Below are positions 22,921 to 32,812 of a stretch of DNA of 64,000 bases, in pieces. This stretch comes from Pinguiococcus pyrenoidosus (taxonomy: Eukaryota; Sar; Pinguiophyceae; Pinguiochrysidales; Pinguiochrysidaceae), in assembly GCA_019677205.1 (NCBI GenBank), contig JAAMXY010001083.1:34539-98538 (forward strand). Direction: 5' to 3'. Position 1 is the first letter of the stretch; each line of letters begins with the position of its first letter. Position numbers and translations under genes: made by a program. The notes beneath the pieces are model-generated. The model ran no database searches, had not been told where the DNA came from, and was given only the letters and a program-made list of their open reading frames with translations.

Positions 22921-23564
22921 TTAATCCTCATCTTGTACGATTGTTCCCTTCTCGCTGACATAGATACCGTCCAGGAACTTACGGATATCCTTGTTGCGCA
23001 CACGGGTTGCTTGCTGGATCCGAGCGGCAGTGAGCGACACCGCCACGATGTCGTTGCCAGACAGCTCAATTTGATCCTTGACGCTCTCCGTGCGGAGCGC
23101 GTCCACGCCCTCCATCAAGGCGACTTTTCGCACACGCTTTTCTCCAAGGAAGTTCCGAATCTCCACATTGCGCCCCTCGATCGCGACAATGATGGGGAAG
23201 TGGGCGTAGCAGAAGCGCATCTTGTACAGGAACCCCTTCGTCACGCCCGTGATCATGTTCTCGATGTGCGAGCACACGGTGCGGATGCAAGCGCGCTGCT
23301 TCAGCGTGCCGAACCACAGATCTACCTTGAGCGTGTCCGCGGAAACCAGCTGCATATCCACCTTCAAGTGACCGAACTTGCGCGTGAGCTCCCCCCGCGG
23401 GCCACTCACGGTCACCGTTCTGCACTTGGCCTCCACGGTCACTGCGGACAGGCAGGCAGGCAGGCGTCAGCCCCCCGCGTCCTGTCCAAGCCCATGCCAC
23501 CTCTGCGCTGCTACGCACCTCCTTCCGGAATGCTCACCAAGCGGCTCGAAAGAATCTGGCGCAT
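22921..23564 (-). CDS. RPL9: 60S ribosomal protein L9 (uL6), 2 exons
   Basis: Exon 1 (23564-23519) encodes [15 protein letters not shown] plus one base; exon 2 (23441-22921) continues [22 protein letters not shown]. Total is about 188 aa, against about 190 in other eukaryotes. Family landmarks are the N-terminal IPEGV motif, [13 protein letters not shown], the long [19 protein letters not shown] block and the DGIYVSEKG tail. The intron has donor gtgcgt and acceptor cgcag, with a GGCAGGCAGGCAGG run just before the acceptor. The gene is a structural protein of the cytosolic large subunit. It converges on the cyclophilin gene (169 bp between stops) and diverges from DDX47. Confidence 0.95.
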
Positions 23565-23908
23565 CTTGACAATGTCTCAACCTGCCGCACCGCGCTCGCA
23601 AAGTCCTCCCGAGGCTTCGTTCTCCGCGATTGCTGTACGGGTTTCGCCCCGTGGGATCCAGTAGCAAATGCAAAAGAATTGAATATCATTTTCAAATCAG
23701 AATGTTTCAGTGAGAATCTCAAGGCACGGTCTGAGATGCGCCCGCATGTACAACCTGCCGCCAGATGCGAAAACCCGACGCAAACTCCAGATGGTACTGG
23801 CTGGGGTACCTCGATACTCGTTCCAAGGAGAAGAACATTAGTCATTGCCATCGCTGAAAAGAACCTCGGCGAAACGCTACCTTTGGCTTGGCTTTCGGCT
23901 CCCCGGAG
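23565..23908. promoter_or_regulatory. Divergent promoter region (RPL9 / DDX47)
   Basis: A 344-bp gap between two diverging starts. It contains a short AT-rich patch at about 23665-23710 inside otherwise GC-richer sequence. No other motif was identified. Confidence 0.5.
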
Positions 23909-25769
23909 ATGAGTGACGAAGAGAAGTCGTCGGAGAATGACGAGGTGAATGCAGAGGAGATTGCGCAGGCGGAGGCGGAGGCGGAGGCAGAGGCGGGGGA
24001 CTCGGAGAGAGAGCCTCGCGCAGAGGTTCGTATCGTCGCAGCGGAAGAAATGAGCAGTGCCTGTGGCTTCTCGGAGTGCTGAGTGCCTTTACGCAATTCG
24101 CAGGCGTTGACCTTCCGTGAACTTGGTGTAGCGGAAGTGCTATGCGACGCTGTGGAGCGCCTGGGATGGAAGACGGCAACGGAGATCCAGGCGGCCACCC
24201 TGAAGCCGGCCCTGGAGGGCCGGGATGTGATCGGGCTGGCAGAGACGGGATCCGGGAAGACGGGCGCGTTCTCGCTGCCCATCCTGCAAGCTCTGCTGGA
24301 GAGGCCCAGCCGGCTCTTTGCCGCGGTCTTGGCGCCGACTCGGGAGCTGGCCTTCCAGATCTACGAGGTGTTCGAGGCGCTGGGCAACGGCATTGGGCTC
24401 CAGTGCTGCTGCGTCGTGGGTGGGGTGGACACGATGTCGCAGGCGATCGCGCTGGCGAAGAAGCCGCACATCGTGGTCGCGACGCCCGGCCGGCTGGTCG
24501 ATCATCTGGAGAACACGAAGGGCTTCAACCTCCGCAACCTGAAGTACCTTGTCATGGACGAGGCGGACCGCATGCTGTCCATGGACTTTGAGGAGGAGCT
24601 CAACAAGATCCTCGCGAACGTGCCATCTGATAGGCACACGTATCTCTTCAGTGCGACCATGACGTCCAAGGTGGCCAAGCTGCAGCGGGCATCGCTCCGC
24701 AAGCCCGCCAAGGTCATGGTCAACTCCAAGTACACCACCCCGACGACGCTTGTGCAGTCGTACCTCTTCATTCCAGCGAAGTACCGGGACGTGTACCTCA
24801 CATACATCTTGAACGAGCTCAGCGGAGCCACCGCCTTGGTGTTTGCGGGCACGTGCAACAACTGCGCGAGGCTGGCACTGATGCTGCGCAACCTCGGCTT
24901 CTCGGCCTCCTGTCTCCATGGACAGATGTCGCAGGCGAGACGGCTCGGCGCCTTGAACAAGTTCAAAAGCGGTACTGTGATTGGCGGATGTTCCTACCCT
25001 TGCTGCAAAGGACAACTGGAGTTTGCAGAGAATCACGTGTGCGGCTTCGGAACAGGTCAGCGGCGGATCCTCATCGCGACCGACGTGGCAAGTCGTGGCC
25101 TCGACATTCCAAACGTGGATGCGGTGCTGAACTACGACATCCCCGGGCATGGTGAGTTTGGGCCCGCCTGTGTGCCGACTGGGAGCCAAGGGGTGACGTC
25201 GCTAACTGTATTGGCAGGGAAAGACTACATTCATCGAGTCGGACGAACCGCGCGGGCGGGCCGCAGCGGTCGCTCCATCGCCTTCGTGACGCAGTACGAC
25301 GTCGAGGTCTACCAGAGGTACTGCGCTCGACGCTCGACGACATGCAAGGCCTCCTCAGCTTGTGAACCTTGTGGGGCTGCACATGACGATGTCTGACATC
25401 CCCTGCGGCTCTTGCTTGCACCGTCCTTGCAGATTAGAAGCGCTTCTCGGGCAGAAGTTGCCGGCCTACCCTTGCGAGGAGGCGGCGGTCATGGTGCTCC
25501 AGGAAAGGGTGAGGATCGATCAAGCGAGGAGCAGGCCGAGCGACACCTCTCGTCGTCGGCGCCCGACTCATCAGCTTTCACTGTATATATAGGTCAGCGA
25601 AGCCCAGAGAATGGCCATGCGAGAGCTGAAGGAGAGCGGCGGCGCTGCCGTGTTGGGCGGTGCCGTGAAGAAGAAGAAGAGGCTGAAGCGCGCAGAAGGC
25701 GACGAGCAAGACATTGACGAAGTAGTGCGCGACGCCATCAAGCGAACGAAGAAGAAGAGGAGGAAGTAG
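23909..25769 (+). CDS. DDX47: DEAD-box RNA helicase DDX47/Rrp3, 6 exons
   Basis: Predicted exons 23909-24025, 24104-24971, 25056-25151, 25218-25317, 25433-25508 and 25593-25769 give about 477 aa (human DDX47 is 455). The helicase acts in early pre-rRNA processing for the 40S subunit in the nucleolus. Visible motifs in order: FRELGV and Q-motif, [10 protein letters not shown] (I), PTRELA (Ia), TPGRL (Ib), DEAD (II), SATMT (III), then after splicing [15 protein letters not shown] (IV-V) and [11 protein letters not shown] (VI). The tail is lysine-rich and ends KKKRRK. The N-terminal exon is acidic (EAEAEAEA). Four of the five introns restore family-like sequence exactly; the first (donor gttcgt) is the least certain. 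An acceptor at tatatag precedes the last exon. Confidence 0.9.
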
Positions 25770-26430
25770 ACGCATGCTTCAGAGGAACGAAAAACGAACG
25801 ACCATGTTGGAACGTGCGCGCGAAGCAATTCATCGTCGATCCAAGCAAACTACGCCCTCTTTGGCCATCTTCGAATCCGTCCGCGCATGCTTTTTTTTTC
25901 AGCTCTTGAGCTTTTGAGCTTTTGAGCTTTTGAGCTCTTGAGCTTTCGAGCTTTTCAGCTTCGGCCTTCTCAGCTTTCGGCCTTCAAGCCATTCAAGTGA
26001 AGTCTGAAAGGTCCTCCGGAGGCCTCCGGCGCTGGTTGAGCGCCACATGCGTCAGCAAGGCGAGAAAGCGGAACGCGTCATCTCTTCGCATCGACGGCCA
26101 GTGGTATCCAGGAAAACTTTAAAAAATGCGCTGATCAAGCCGCTCCGCCTTTGCAACAGCTGCACAGGAAGTAGCAGTTCAGCAAAGAAGAATGTCGTCC
26201 GTGTTTCCCACGCTCTTGAAGATTTCCGTCGTCGCGTGGCGCGAACGCCGGAACTCTCCCGTGGCGACGCTCCGCAGGCCCCGGTAGTCTTGTGCATTGA
26301 AGGTGAGCTTAGCACCCCTTGGAAGACGCGCATGGTCTGGCCAGAACGACCCCAAGTCTGACTCGTGCATTGCGCGCTGAAAGCCCCGTTTCCACACGTC
26401 GCGGACTCCGCCGAAGCTGCCAGAAGAAGG
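25770..26430. other. Intergenic with TTGAGCTTT repeat
   Basis: No gene is seen. A T-run followed by imperfect copies of a 9-mer near GAGCTTTTG occupies about 25891-25991. The remainder is unremarkable and should contain the 3' end of DDX47 and the promoter of the next gene. Confidence 0.6.
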
Positions 26431-27174
26431 ATGCAGAAAGCGGCCACTCTCCTCGCGGCCCTCTGCGTGGTTGCCAGTGGCTTCCGCGTGAAGCATGGAC
26501 GCGTAGCCAGCGGCGCCTCGAGGCTCGGGGTGACGAAGTCTCCGGAGATGGCGGAGCTCCTGCAGGCGGCACACACAGCGGCAACCGATGAGGAGATAGA
26601 GCTGCAGCTCTTGCGCGCGCGGGAGAGAAAGCTCACGATCGAGCTGCAGGCACTGAAGGAAGAAGCGCTTGCGGATACCAGCATCTCCATGGAGGACCGC
26701 CTCAAGAACACCCAGCTCGAGCTGCAGCGCAGCCAGGCGAAGCTCGTGGAAAGCCGAGCGGCTCTCGGGTGGGTGAGGGTGCGCCTGGCGGAGGCCGTGA
26801 AGGAGAATTCGGGCAGGATCATAGACTTCCAGAACGAGCTCAAGCCCATGCGAGCGGAGAACACGGAGCTCCAGGCGGCCATCAAGGCCGTGTCCAAGGA
26901 GAAGGCGGCTCTGCTCAAGAAGCAGTCCAGCGTGCCCGGCACGCTCGTGCTCTTCGTCGTTGCCGTCAGCAGAACAACCTACTCGGTCACGAAGACTGTC
27001 GTCTTGGCGCCGATCACGGTGCCCCGCAGCATGTTCCGATCCATGTTCGGCAGACGCAAGAGCAAGAAGGCCCAGCCTGAGCCCAAGTCGGCCAAGTCGG
27101 CCAAGGTCGCTTCCGGTTCGGGCACCACCGTCGTCGCTCCCGCAGATGCTGCTGTGGTCGCCGTCGCAAAGTAA
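26431..27174 (+). CDS. Signal-peptide coiled-coil protein with C-terminal hydrophobic segment, possibly plastid-targeted
   Basis: 247 aa, single exon, starting at the first ATG of the frame. The N-terminus (MQKAATLLAALCVVASGF) is a signal peptide followed directly by Phe-Arg and a basic stretch poor in acidic residues; a Phe at this place resembles the ASAFAP-type junction of complex-plastid precursors. Residues about 45-155 form a charged heptad-rich coiled coil. Residues about 168-200 (GTLVLFVVAVSRTTYSV...) are hydrophobic enough for a membrane segment, followed by a Lys/Arg patch and an Ala/Val-rich end. I do not recognise the family. Position and topology suggest a membrane-tethered coiled coil of the endomembrane system or plastid; the location is inferred. 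Confidence 0.65.
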   Translation: MQKAATLLAALCVVASGFRVKHGRVASGASRLGVTKSPEMAELLQAAHTAATDEEIELQLLRARERKLTIELQALKEEALADTSISMEDRLKNTQLELQRSQAKLVESRAALGWVRVRLAEAVKENSGRIIDFQNELKPMRAENTELQAAIKAVSKEKAALLKKQSSVPGTLVLFVVAVSRTTYSVTKTVVLAPITVPRSMFRSMFGRRKSKKAQPEPKSAKSAKVASGSGTTVVAPADAAVVAVAK

Positions 27175-27658
27175 CTTGTACACAATATCACATATCACAC
27201 TGTCGTCGACATGGTCGAAAGAGAACGATTGGGGCGTCGTCCCCAGCTGGAGCAGAAATGGTTGATGGGTTGCTGTCACGCACGTCTTGTTGAAACCCTT
27301 TTGAAACGTGCAAGAATCATCAAGAAGTAAAACCTTTGAAAGACCTAGCGAAAGCAATTTCTGCTTTATTCTCCCTGATTTGTACCGTAGTGTTCTCTGT
27401 GTCCCTTCCTCGGTGAGCTCCACTGTAATACCCGAGTATGGACGAAGCCCTTTCGCCCATACCGGCGCCCTTCCCGGCGCCCTTGCTAGCGCCCATACCA
27501 GTGCCCAGACCAGACACGTAGCGTTCTACCACAATCCCCCACGGCAGAAATGCATACCCACATCTTACCAGGACGCAAGCACGCCGATAGGCTCGGCTTT
27601 CAAGGGTCTTTCTACAGGCCGTCACTCCGGCAGTTCATTCGGGTGACCCCGGCGGTGC
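27175..27658. other. Intergenic between convergent genes
   Basis: 484 bp between two converging stop codons. It includes a GCGCCCATACC/GGCGCCCTT degenerate repeat at about 27457-27510. No coding sequence is recognised. Confidence 0.6.
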
Positions 27659-29679
27659 TCACAACTGCTGGATTTCCGAATGGGCCGCCCTCGCGTTGAT
27701 ATGAGACCCGCGGCTAGCTACAACTTCTATTTGCGAGAAGCCCTCCAACACTGTGCTGCCCGCGGCTGCCTGGACGACTGCTTTCCCGCTGGAGTGCAGT
27801 CCGCTGGAAGGCGCCGAAGTAAGCGACAACTCCACAGCATTCGCGGGGGAATACGTCGGACTTGCATACGTCGGACTTGCATACGCCGGACTTGCATACG
27901 CCGGACTTGCATACGGCGCCTGGAAGGGGTCCGAAGACGAGGCCCTTGCTTCCGTTGCGTGCTGCGTATACCACGGTCGCATCCGCCGCTTCGAGCTCCT
28001 TTGACTCATGGCTTCGTCCTTCACAATGCCATCGGCGGGAGCCTGTCCTTGAGAATCGTCCCTTCTCTTTCGCTTGCCCGCCCCTTCCCTGCCAGTGATT
28101 GCCTCCGGCACCGAGGAGCTCCCACCGGCCAGGGGGCTCTCTGCTCCACGCGCCATGTTCACCAGCAGCGCGGCCCCTTCGAGATCCCGCGTCTCCCCAC
28201 ATCGTTTCTCCGCCGCTTCCTCATCCAGTCGACAGGGCATCTCCTGCTTGCCCTGCATCAGTACGAGCAGATCCTCGATCATCGCGTCCGTAAGCTTCGC
28301 GCGCTGGTCGATGGCAAGCTTCCGAAACTTCCCTTAGAGACGTCCCCAGGTCACGTTCACCTTCTTTGAATCTGGCCGGCAAGCAAGTACCAACCCTTCG
28401 CAAGCGTTCTCACCTCTCTTTGTGCCATGTGTACGTATTCCCGCACTGAGGAGGATCCTCCGTCGCTCGGCGCTCCTGTGGGCATAATCCGTGCTTAGTC
28501 GTTTCTGCCATGGCCTTTCGGGCGACGCCTTACGAAGTGGAAGCCTCGCCGGACCTGCAGATACGCCCAAAGAGCTTGATGGCGTCGTCCCGGTCCTCAA
28601 GAAACTCCGAGATCGACACCGGCGCTGGGGCAGACCCCTCACGCTCGCTATTGGCAGCGGAGGGCAGCTGTTTACTCGTTGGGAACGCGCGAAGATGCAC
28701 GGATATAGGAGTCCTGCTGACCTGCGCTCCACAACTTTTGCAACGCCTCTCTGGACGCACTTGAGCATTTCCTTTTGCTGGGACGATGTTGCAATCCGTG
28801 ACAGCTTGGTCCCGTGCTGATTCACAGCCTGGCATTTGCCTTCATGGCGAAGTCTGTCATCATGGCGCCTCCCGCTTTCCAGAGTCCTCGTCGGTCCTAC
28901 CTTCGAGCATCCGAAGCAGAAGCTGCACATGGCAGTCTTTCAGTTCGGCATCTGGGGCGATCAAAAGCTTGCGGAACTTGCCACGCTTGGTGCCTGTTGA
29001 AGAATCCGGCGAAGGTCGAGTCAGCGCTTCGCATCTGGCAGCTGCCAGAATCCACTGCTTCAGAGGCTTGAAAGAAGCAGCGAAGACGAGGACGGCGTCG
29101 AAGTCGACTGGAGCAAGGTAAGCGGCAGGCTGTTCCCGAAGCGAGGTTGCTGGTGATTCAATGGAAGCACCAGAAGCGACGCACGCCGTGCGCGAGGAAG
29201 CTTGAACCTCAATAGCCTCGGCGACGTGCATCCTGGCGGAATCTGGGCCGTAGCCAACCTACCATGTGTCTGAATGCCAGCTTCCACCAGAATCTGGCGC
29301 CGCTCGGCGCTTCGACATATTCGCCCAAAGAAGGTGACCGTCTCCTCGTCCTGGGAAAGTACCCTAGAAGTTTCTGCGGTTAGGGAGACTCCACTGTCCT
29401 GTTTGCACCCATTTCTTGCTTCGCACGACGGTGTCTCAGGACGCCTTGAAGCGGGAAACGCTCGGCACACCTCCAGATCGACGCGGGCTCCGTGTCGCCC
29501 GTGGCTCGATTGGCTTTGAATCGTTGGAGTGCGTGTCGAATCCGCGTCAGGCGATCCAGGATGAAGTGCGGCGTGAGCTGCTCGACCCCATCTTCGCTGT
29601 ACAGCGGGGCCATTTCGTCTTCCGCGTCGATCACGTCCGCGACAGCCTCTCCTGCGCCGCGGTGCTCAGTTTTGGTCAT
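27659..29679 (-). CDS. Unknown protein with two copies of a novel ~60-residue module, 6 exons
   Basis: Predicted exons 29679-29471, 29363-29263, 28993-28901, 28777-28555, 28475-28414 and 28332-27659 join in frame to about 453 aa. Two modules are obvious: copy 1 LFGRICRSAERRQIL-type (F-F-G-R-I-C-R-S-A-E-R-R-Q-I-L, then THGTKRGKFRKL) and copy 2 (L-F-G-R-I-C-R-S-A-E-R-R-R-I-L, then THGTKRGKFRKL), each followed by an amphipathic helix ending LLLRMLEG or LLVLMQGK. Between them is a linker with a CKSC pair. The N-terminus is acidic. The C-terminal half is low complexity with a basic GKRKRRDD patch (nuclear-localisation-like) and YASPA repeats. I recognise no family. A nuclear, nucleic-acid or chromatin role is only a guess. 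The exon 4 start has an alternative acceptor downstream (CGTCCAG). Confidence 0.6.
27851..27917. repeat. 15-bp tandem repeat encoding YASPA/T
   Basis: Four 15-bp units near GGACTTGCATACGTC (27858-27917) plus a partial one encode, on the minus strand, tandem Tyr-Ala-Ser-Pro-Ala/Thr in the tail of the two-module protein. Confidence 0.9.
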
Positions 29680-32017
29680 GACGAGCTCCCGCGTGGCAGA
29701 TTCCGCTGAACGAGGGAGCAGTTCCCTTGTTCATGTCCGCTCGGTCGTGGAGGTGGTGTCGGCTGCCCCGGGTGTCGCTGACCGAGGCGCGTGAGATGCA
29801 GCGACGTCTTCTCAAAGGCGAGCGCAGTGTCACGTCTTGGCGAGGGGAGGCGTATCTCCCGCGCTGACTCCGGTGCCGCGGGACCGAAGTGGGAAGGAAG
29901 CCGACAAAGGTTGGTGGACGCTGCATAGGAAGTTTCGGGATCTAAACATGAGCCGTTTGCGCTGGCGTCAAGCGAGCCTATGATCTTCGGAGAAAGGAAG
30001 GGTGCACATAAAGTTTGGTGAATCCGTGGCGACGGGAGGTAAAAGCCCATCAGCTACCGACGGGGAGCGTGCCGCTCTCGTGGACCCACCAATGGAATCG
30101 CTCCGGAACCCGGTAACTTCCTGATCACCGCTTCCTCCGACGCAGGGTAGGAACGGGGATGACGCTCAAGCGTACCACTTTGCCCGGATGCTTCACGCCA
30201 GTAGTCAGCACCACGTCATGTGTATGCTTCTGACGTGACGACTGCAAGCACGACCAGTTCATACCGGGACACAGCAGTCCCGACTCGTGCAAGGGGACAC
30301 GTGTATGCGGGCCGCAACGGGACTTTTGGAATGGGTTACCGAAAGTTTTCAAACCTTTTCTTCCTATCTTCCTAACCTCCCAAAAATCGCTCATAGACTC
30401 GTCGGGTGCCCTGCTCCAAGGGAGTGCAAATAAAAGATTCTGCGCAACCAAGACAAGCCGCGTCGACAGCTTCAACAGGTGCACTGTCCTCCTTGATGGT
30501 TCACTGCGGCAGCGATAGCTCAACCATGAAGCTGCCACACTTCGGGACGACCATCACTTGAAAGAAAAGCAAATCGGGAAGCGCAAATCGGGAAGCACAA
30601 ATCTGCACATGCGATGTCGATTACTGTCTTTTTTCTGCACGCAAGCATTAAGCTTGGCTCATGCGAGAAGGCACGCAAAGGATCTCGAAATTCTGCTCGA
30701 CGCAAGGCACTGCCGTGTGGTAGCCATCAGGCTAAGGTTCTTGGCCTGATGCCAATGGCGGCACAACTGCTTTGGACAGCAGACAGCGTGCCACGCTGAG
30801 AAGCGGAGGCGCCCACAGCAATAGTGCAGCCAAGCTGCAAAGCTCTGGCGAAGAGTCAATTACGCAGCGCCGCACGCAATTTCGGGAAAAGGAGGAAGCA
30901 CAGCGTAGGCGGGTGAACGCACGATTGCCCGGGATTACGTGCACGCTTTTTCAAAGCTGTTCGGCTTGGACCCGATGCATGTTGCATTGCTACTACTTCT
31001 TTCACTGGACCCGATGCATGCTGCATTGCTACTACTTCTTTCACAGTAGCAAGAAGTGTGAGCTATGCGTGGTGGTGAAAGCTTCCCGCTCTGGTACGTC
31101 TGGTCGAAAGAAAGAGGCAGGGAACGTACGTGGAAAGTGGGGAGAGCAAGGGTCGCGATATCATTACGCGTCCGCTGGGCGCGACTCGGATCAGCAGCTT
31201 GGTAGCATCTGGTTTCATCCAGAAAGAGGCATCCTATCACCGCGACTATCCCGACTGCTACGAGGTGCTTTTTGATGACTGACGAAGCTTATGCTAAGGT
31301 CCCCGCCCGTGACGGCTTTGCGACTGGCAGAGAGCGGCGATGTACAAGAACAGCGAGCTGGCTTGGCGCGAGCGACGTCGTGTGCCGGCCGTAGGAAAGC
31401 ATCTCGTGATGCGAGGGGGAAAGGATGCCGTAGCGACTAGCTCATCACATCAGAGAACGAAACAGGATTTCAAAAGATCAAATTGATGCATCGCCCTGAC
31501 GCGTCCTTTGTCGATTCGCCAAGGACGTGCGAGGGACTCGGACCAATTGCAGCGCATGGTTTGCTTGACCATTCATCCAGCAGAACAGAAACCGCCTCCG
31601 CAAACAGGGCTTCCCTCCTGCTGCTGCACAAAGTGCGATTCGTCAGCACTTGAGCCTACGCCCAGTTAAGCGAGCGAGTCGATGGGGGCACGGCGGTGTC
31701 CGAAAGGGATCTCGTCCACACGTGAGCTTCCCGCCTTTCCAAACAGGGCATGCAGGAGCTTCGTGATTGACTGCCATGGAGGCAAGAGCCAAGAGCCAAG
31801 AGCCATGGGCCAGGAGACGACCTGCAAATGCTTCTCCGGCGTGGCTTCCATGCCGCTCATGGATGCTTGTATCCGTGAACACCGCGGCGCCCTCGTGCGT
31901 CTCGAGGCGGGGTATTGCTTCACTCGGAGAGCTCTCGCAGCTTCATCTTGTCCTTGGCACATGTCCTCGCGATCCCTCCCACCGCGTCTTCCGTACTGTT
32001 CCACCCTCCACGCAACT
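29680..32017. other. 2.3-kb stretch without a recognised gene
   Basis: Open frames of up to about 165 codons exist on both strands, but none shows a domain, a composition like the neighbours, or splice-consistent extension. The region has a 2 x 39-bp duplication (30967-31044) and a CCAAGAG repeat (about 31785-31808). No tRNA-like B box, transposase motif or terminal inverted repeat was seen. It may hold a non-coding or fast-evolving gene, or the promoter of the two-module gene. Confidence 0.5.
30967..31044. repeat. 2 x 39-bp direct duplication
   Basis: Two adjacent 39-bp copies beginning TGGACCCGATGCATG differ at a single position (GTTG versus GCTG), indicating a recent tandem duplication. 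Confidence 0.95.
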
Positions 32018-32488
32018 CTAGCGTGATACGCTGGGCGCTCGGACCAGCTTCTCTGCACCGAATCCAACAAGTAGCTGCACCAGAGGCTCGTTGCAGGCGG
32101 CTTCTGCAATGTCCAGGGCTGTCCGCCCTTGGCCATTTGTCGCGTTCACGTCCACCCCGTATGTCAGAAGGCTGAGGGCTCCCGCTAGATAGCCACGCTC
32201 CACGACGAGGTGAAGCGGGTGGTTCCCAGTGTTGTCGGCGAAGTCCGCCCCGCAGCCCAGATGCAAGAGCAGTTCCAGTAGTGGCTGAGCTTCCTCACAG
32301 GCTGCTGCTTCGTGGAGTGCGCCGCGGCCACTTTCCTCGTCGACCTGGCAAGGGTCCCATCCAAAGTCCACAAGTTTCAGCAGCGCCTCCCGATCGCCGA
32401 AGCGCAGGCAGCTTTGGGCGACGCTGAAGCTCATGGGTTCCGCTGGGCCTTCGGTGGCTTCGTCGTCCATGGAGACCTCGGCGGCCAT
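32018..32488 (-). CDS. Small ankyrin-repeat protein
   Basis: 156 aa from the first ATG of the frame (32488); a second Met is at 32470. About three and a half ankyrin repeats fill residues 30-145: GRGALHEAAACEEAQPLLELLLHLG, GNHPLHLVVERGYLAGALSLLTYG and GRTALDIAEAACNEPLVQLLVGFG, each with the GxTPLHxA-type turn and two helices. The protein is nearly all ankyrin, so it probably acts as a protein-binding adaptor. It diverges from the BTB-like gene, with a 325-bp gap. An upstream exon cannot be excluded because the frame stays open to 32536 without an ATG. Confidence 0.75.
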   Translation of the reverse strand: MAAEVSMDDEATEGPAEPMSFSVAQSCLRFGDREALLKLVDFGWDPCQVDEESGRGALHEAAACEEAQPLLELLLHLGCGADFADNTGNHPLHLVVERGYLAGALSLLTYGVDVNATNGQGRTALDIAEAACNEPLVQLLVGFGAEKLVRAPSVSR

Positions 32489-32812
32489 GCCGAGGCGCGC
32501 GTGCCTCTCCTCGCTCACCCCGGAGCTCAAAAGCAAGGCAGCAGCATGGCTGCTGGACGGCGAGCTGGATTCTCGGCGTCGATCTGCGTTGGTGGCTCTT
32601 TCGACGCCTCGGGATCTTTCTTTGGCGTTAATAGCATAATTAAAATACTAGGAGTACTATTGTATGTAGAATGTATACAATCATATACTAATTCATATGT
32701 ATATTTATATGTACAATATTTTATTACCATCTATCTTCCAGTCGGTGCAGGAGACCCTCTGTTTCTGTCCTTTTCTGCAGCTTTCCTCCCTAATCGCCGC
32801 CGAGCGCCTGCC
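32489..32812. promoter_or_regulatory. Divergent promoter with AT-rich island
   Basis: Between the ankyrin and BTB starts. About 32625-32740 is strongly AT-rich (TTAATAGCATAATTAAAATACT..., many TATA/ATAT words) in sharp contrast to the GC-rich flanks. Likely the shared promoter or nucleosome-free core. Confidence 0.6.

Noticed and set aside
326-29679. Dinoflagellate-style GC/GA splice donors
   Set aside because: Every intron I could place uses GT-AG, so this gives no support for a core-dinoflagellate splice pattern.
30772-31275. 167-codon plus-strand frame with repeated CMLHCYYFFH
   Set aside because: The repeat is due to the 39-bp duplication; no other coding evidence.
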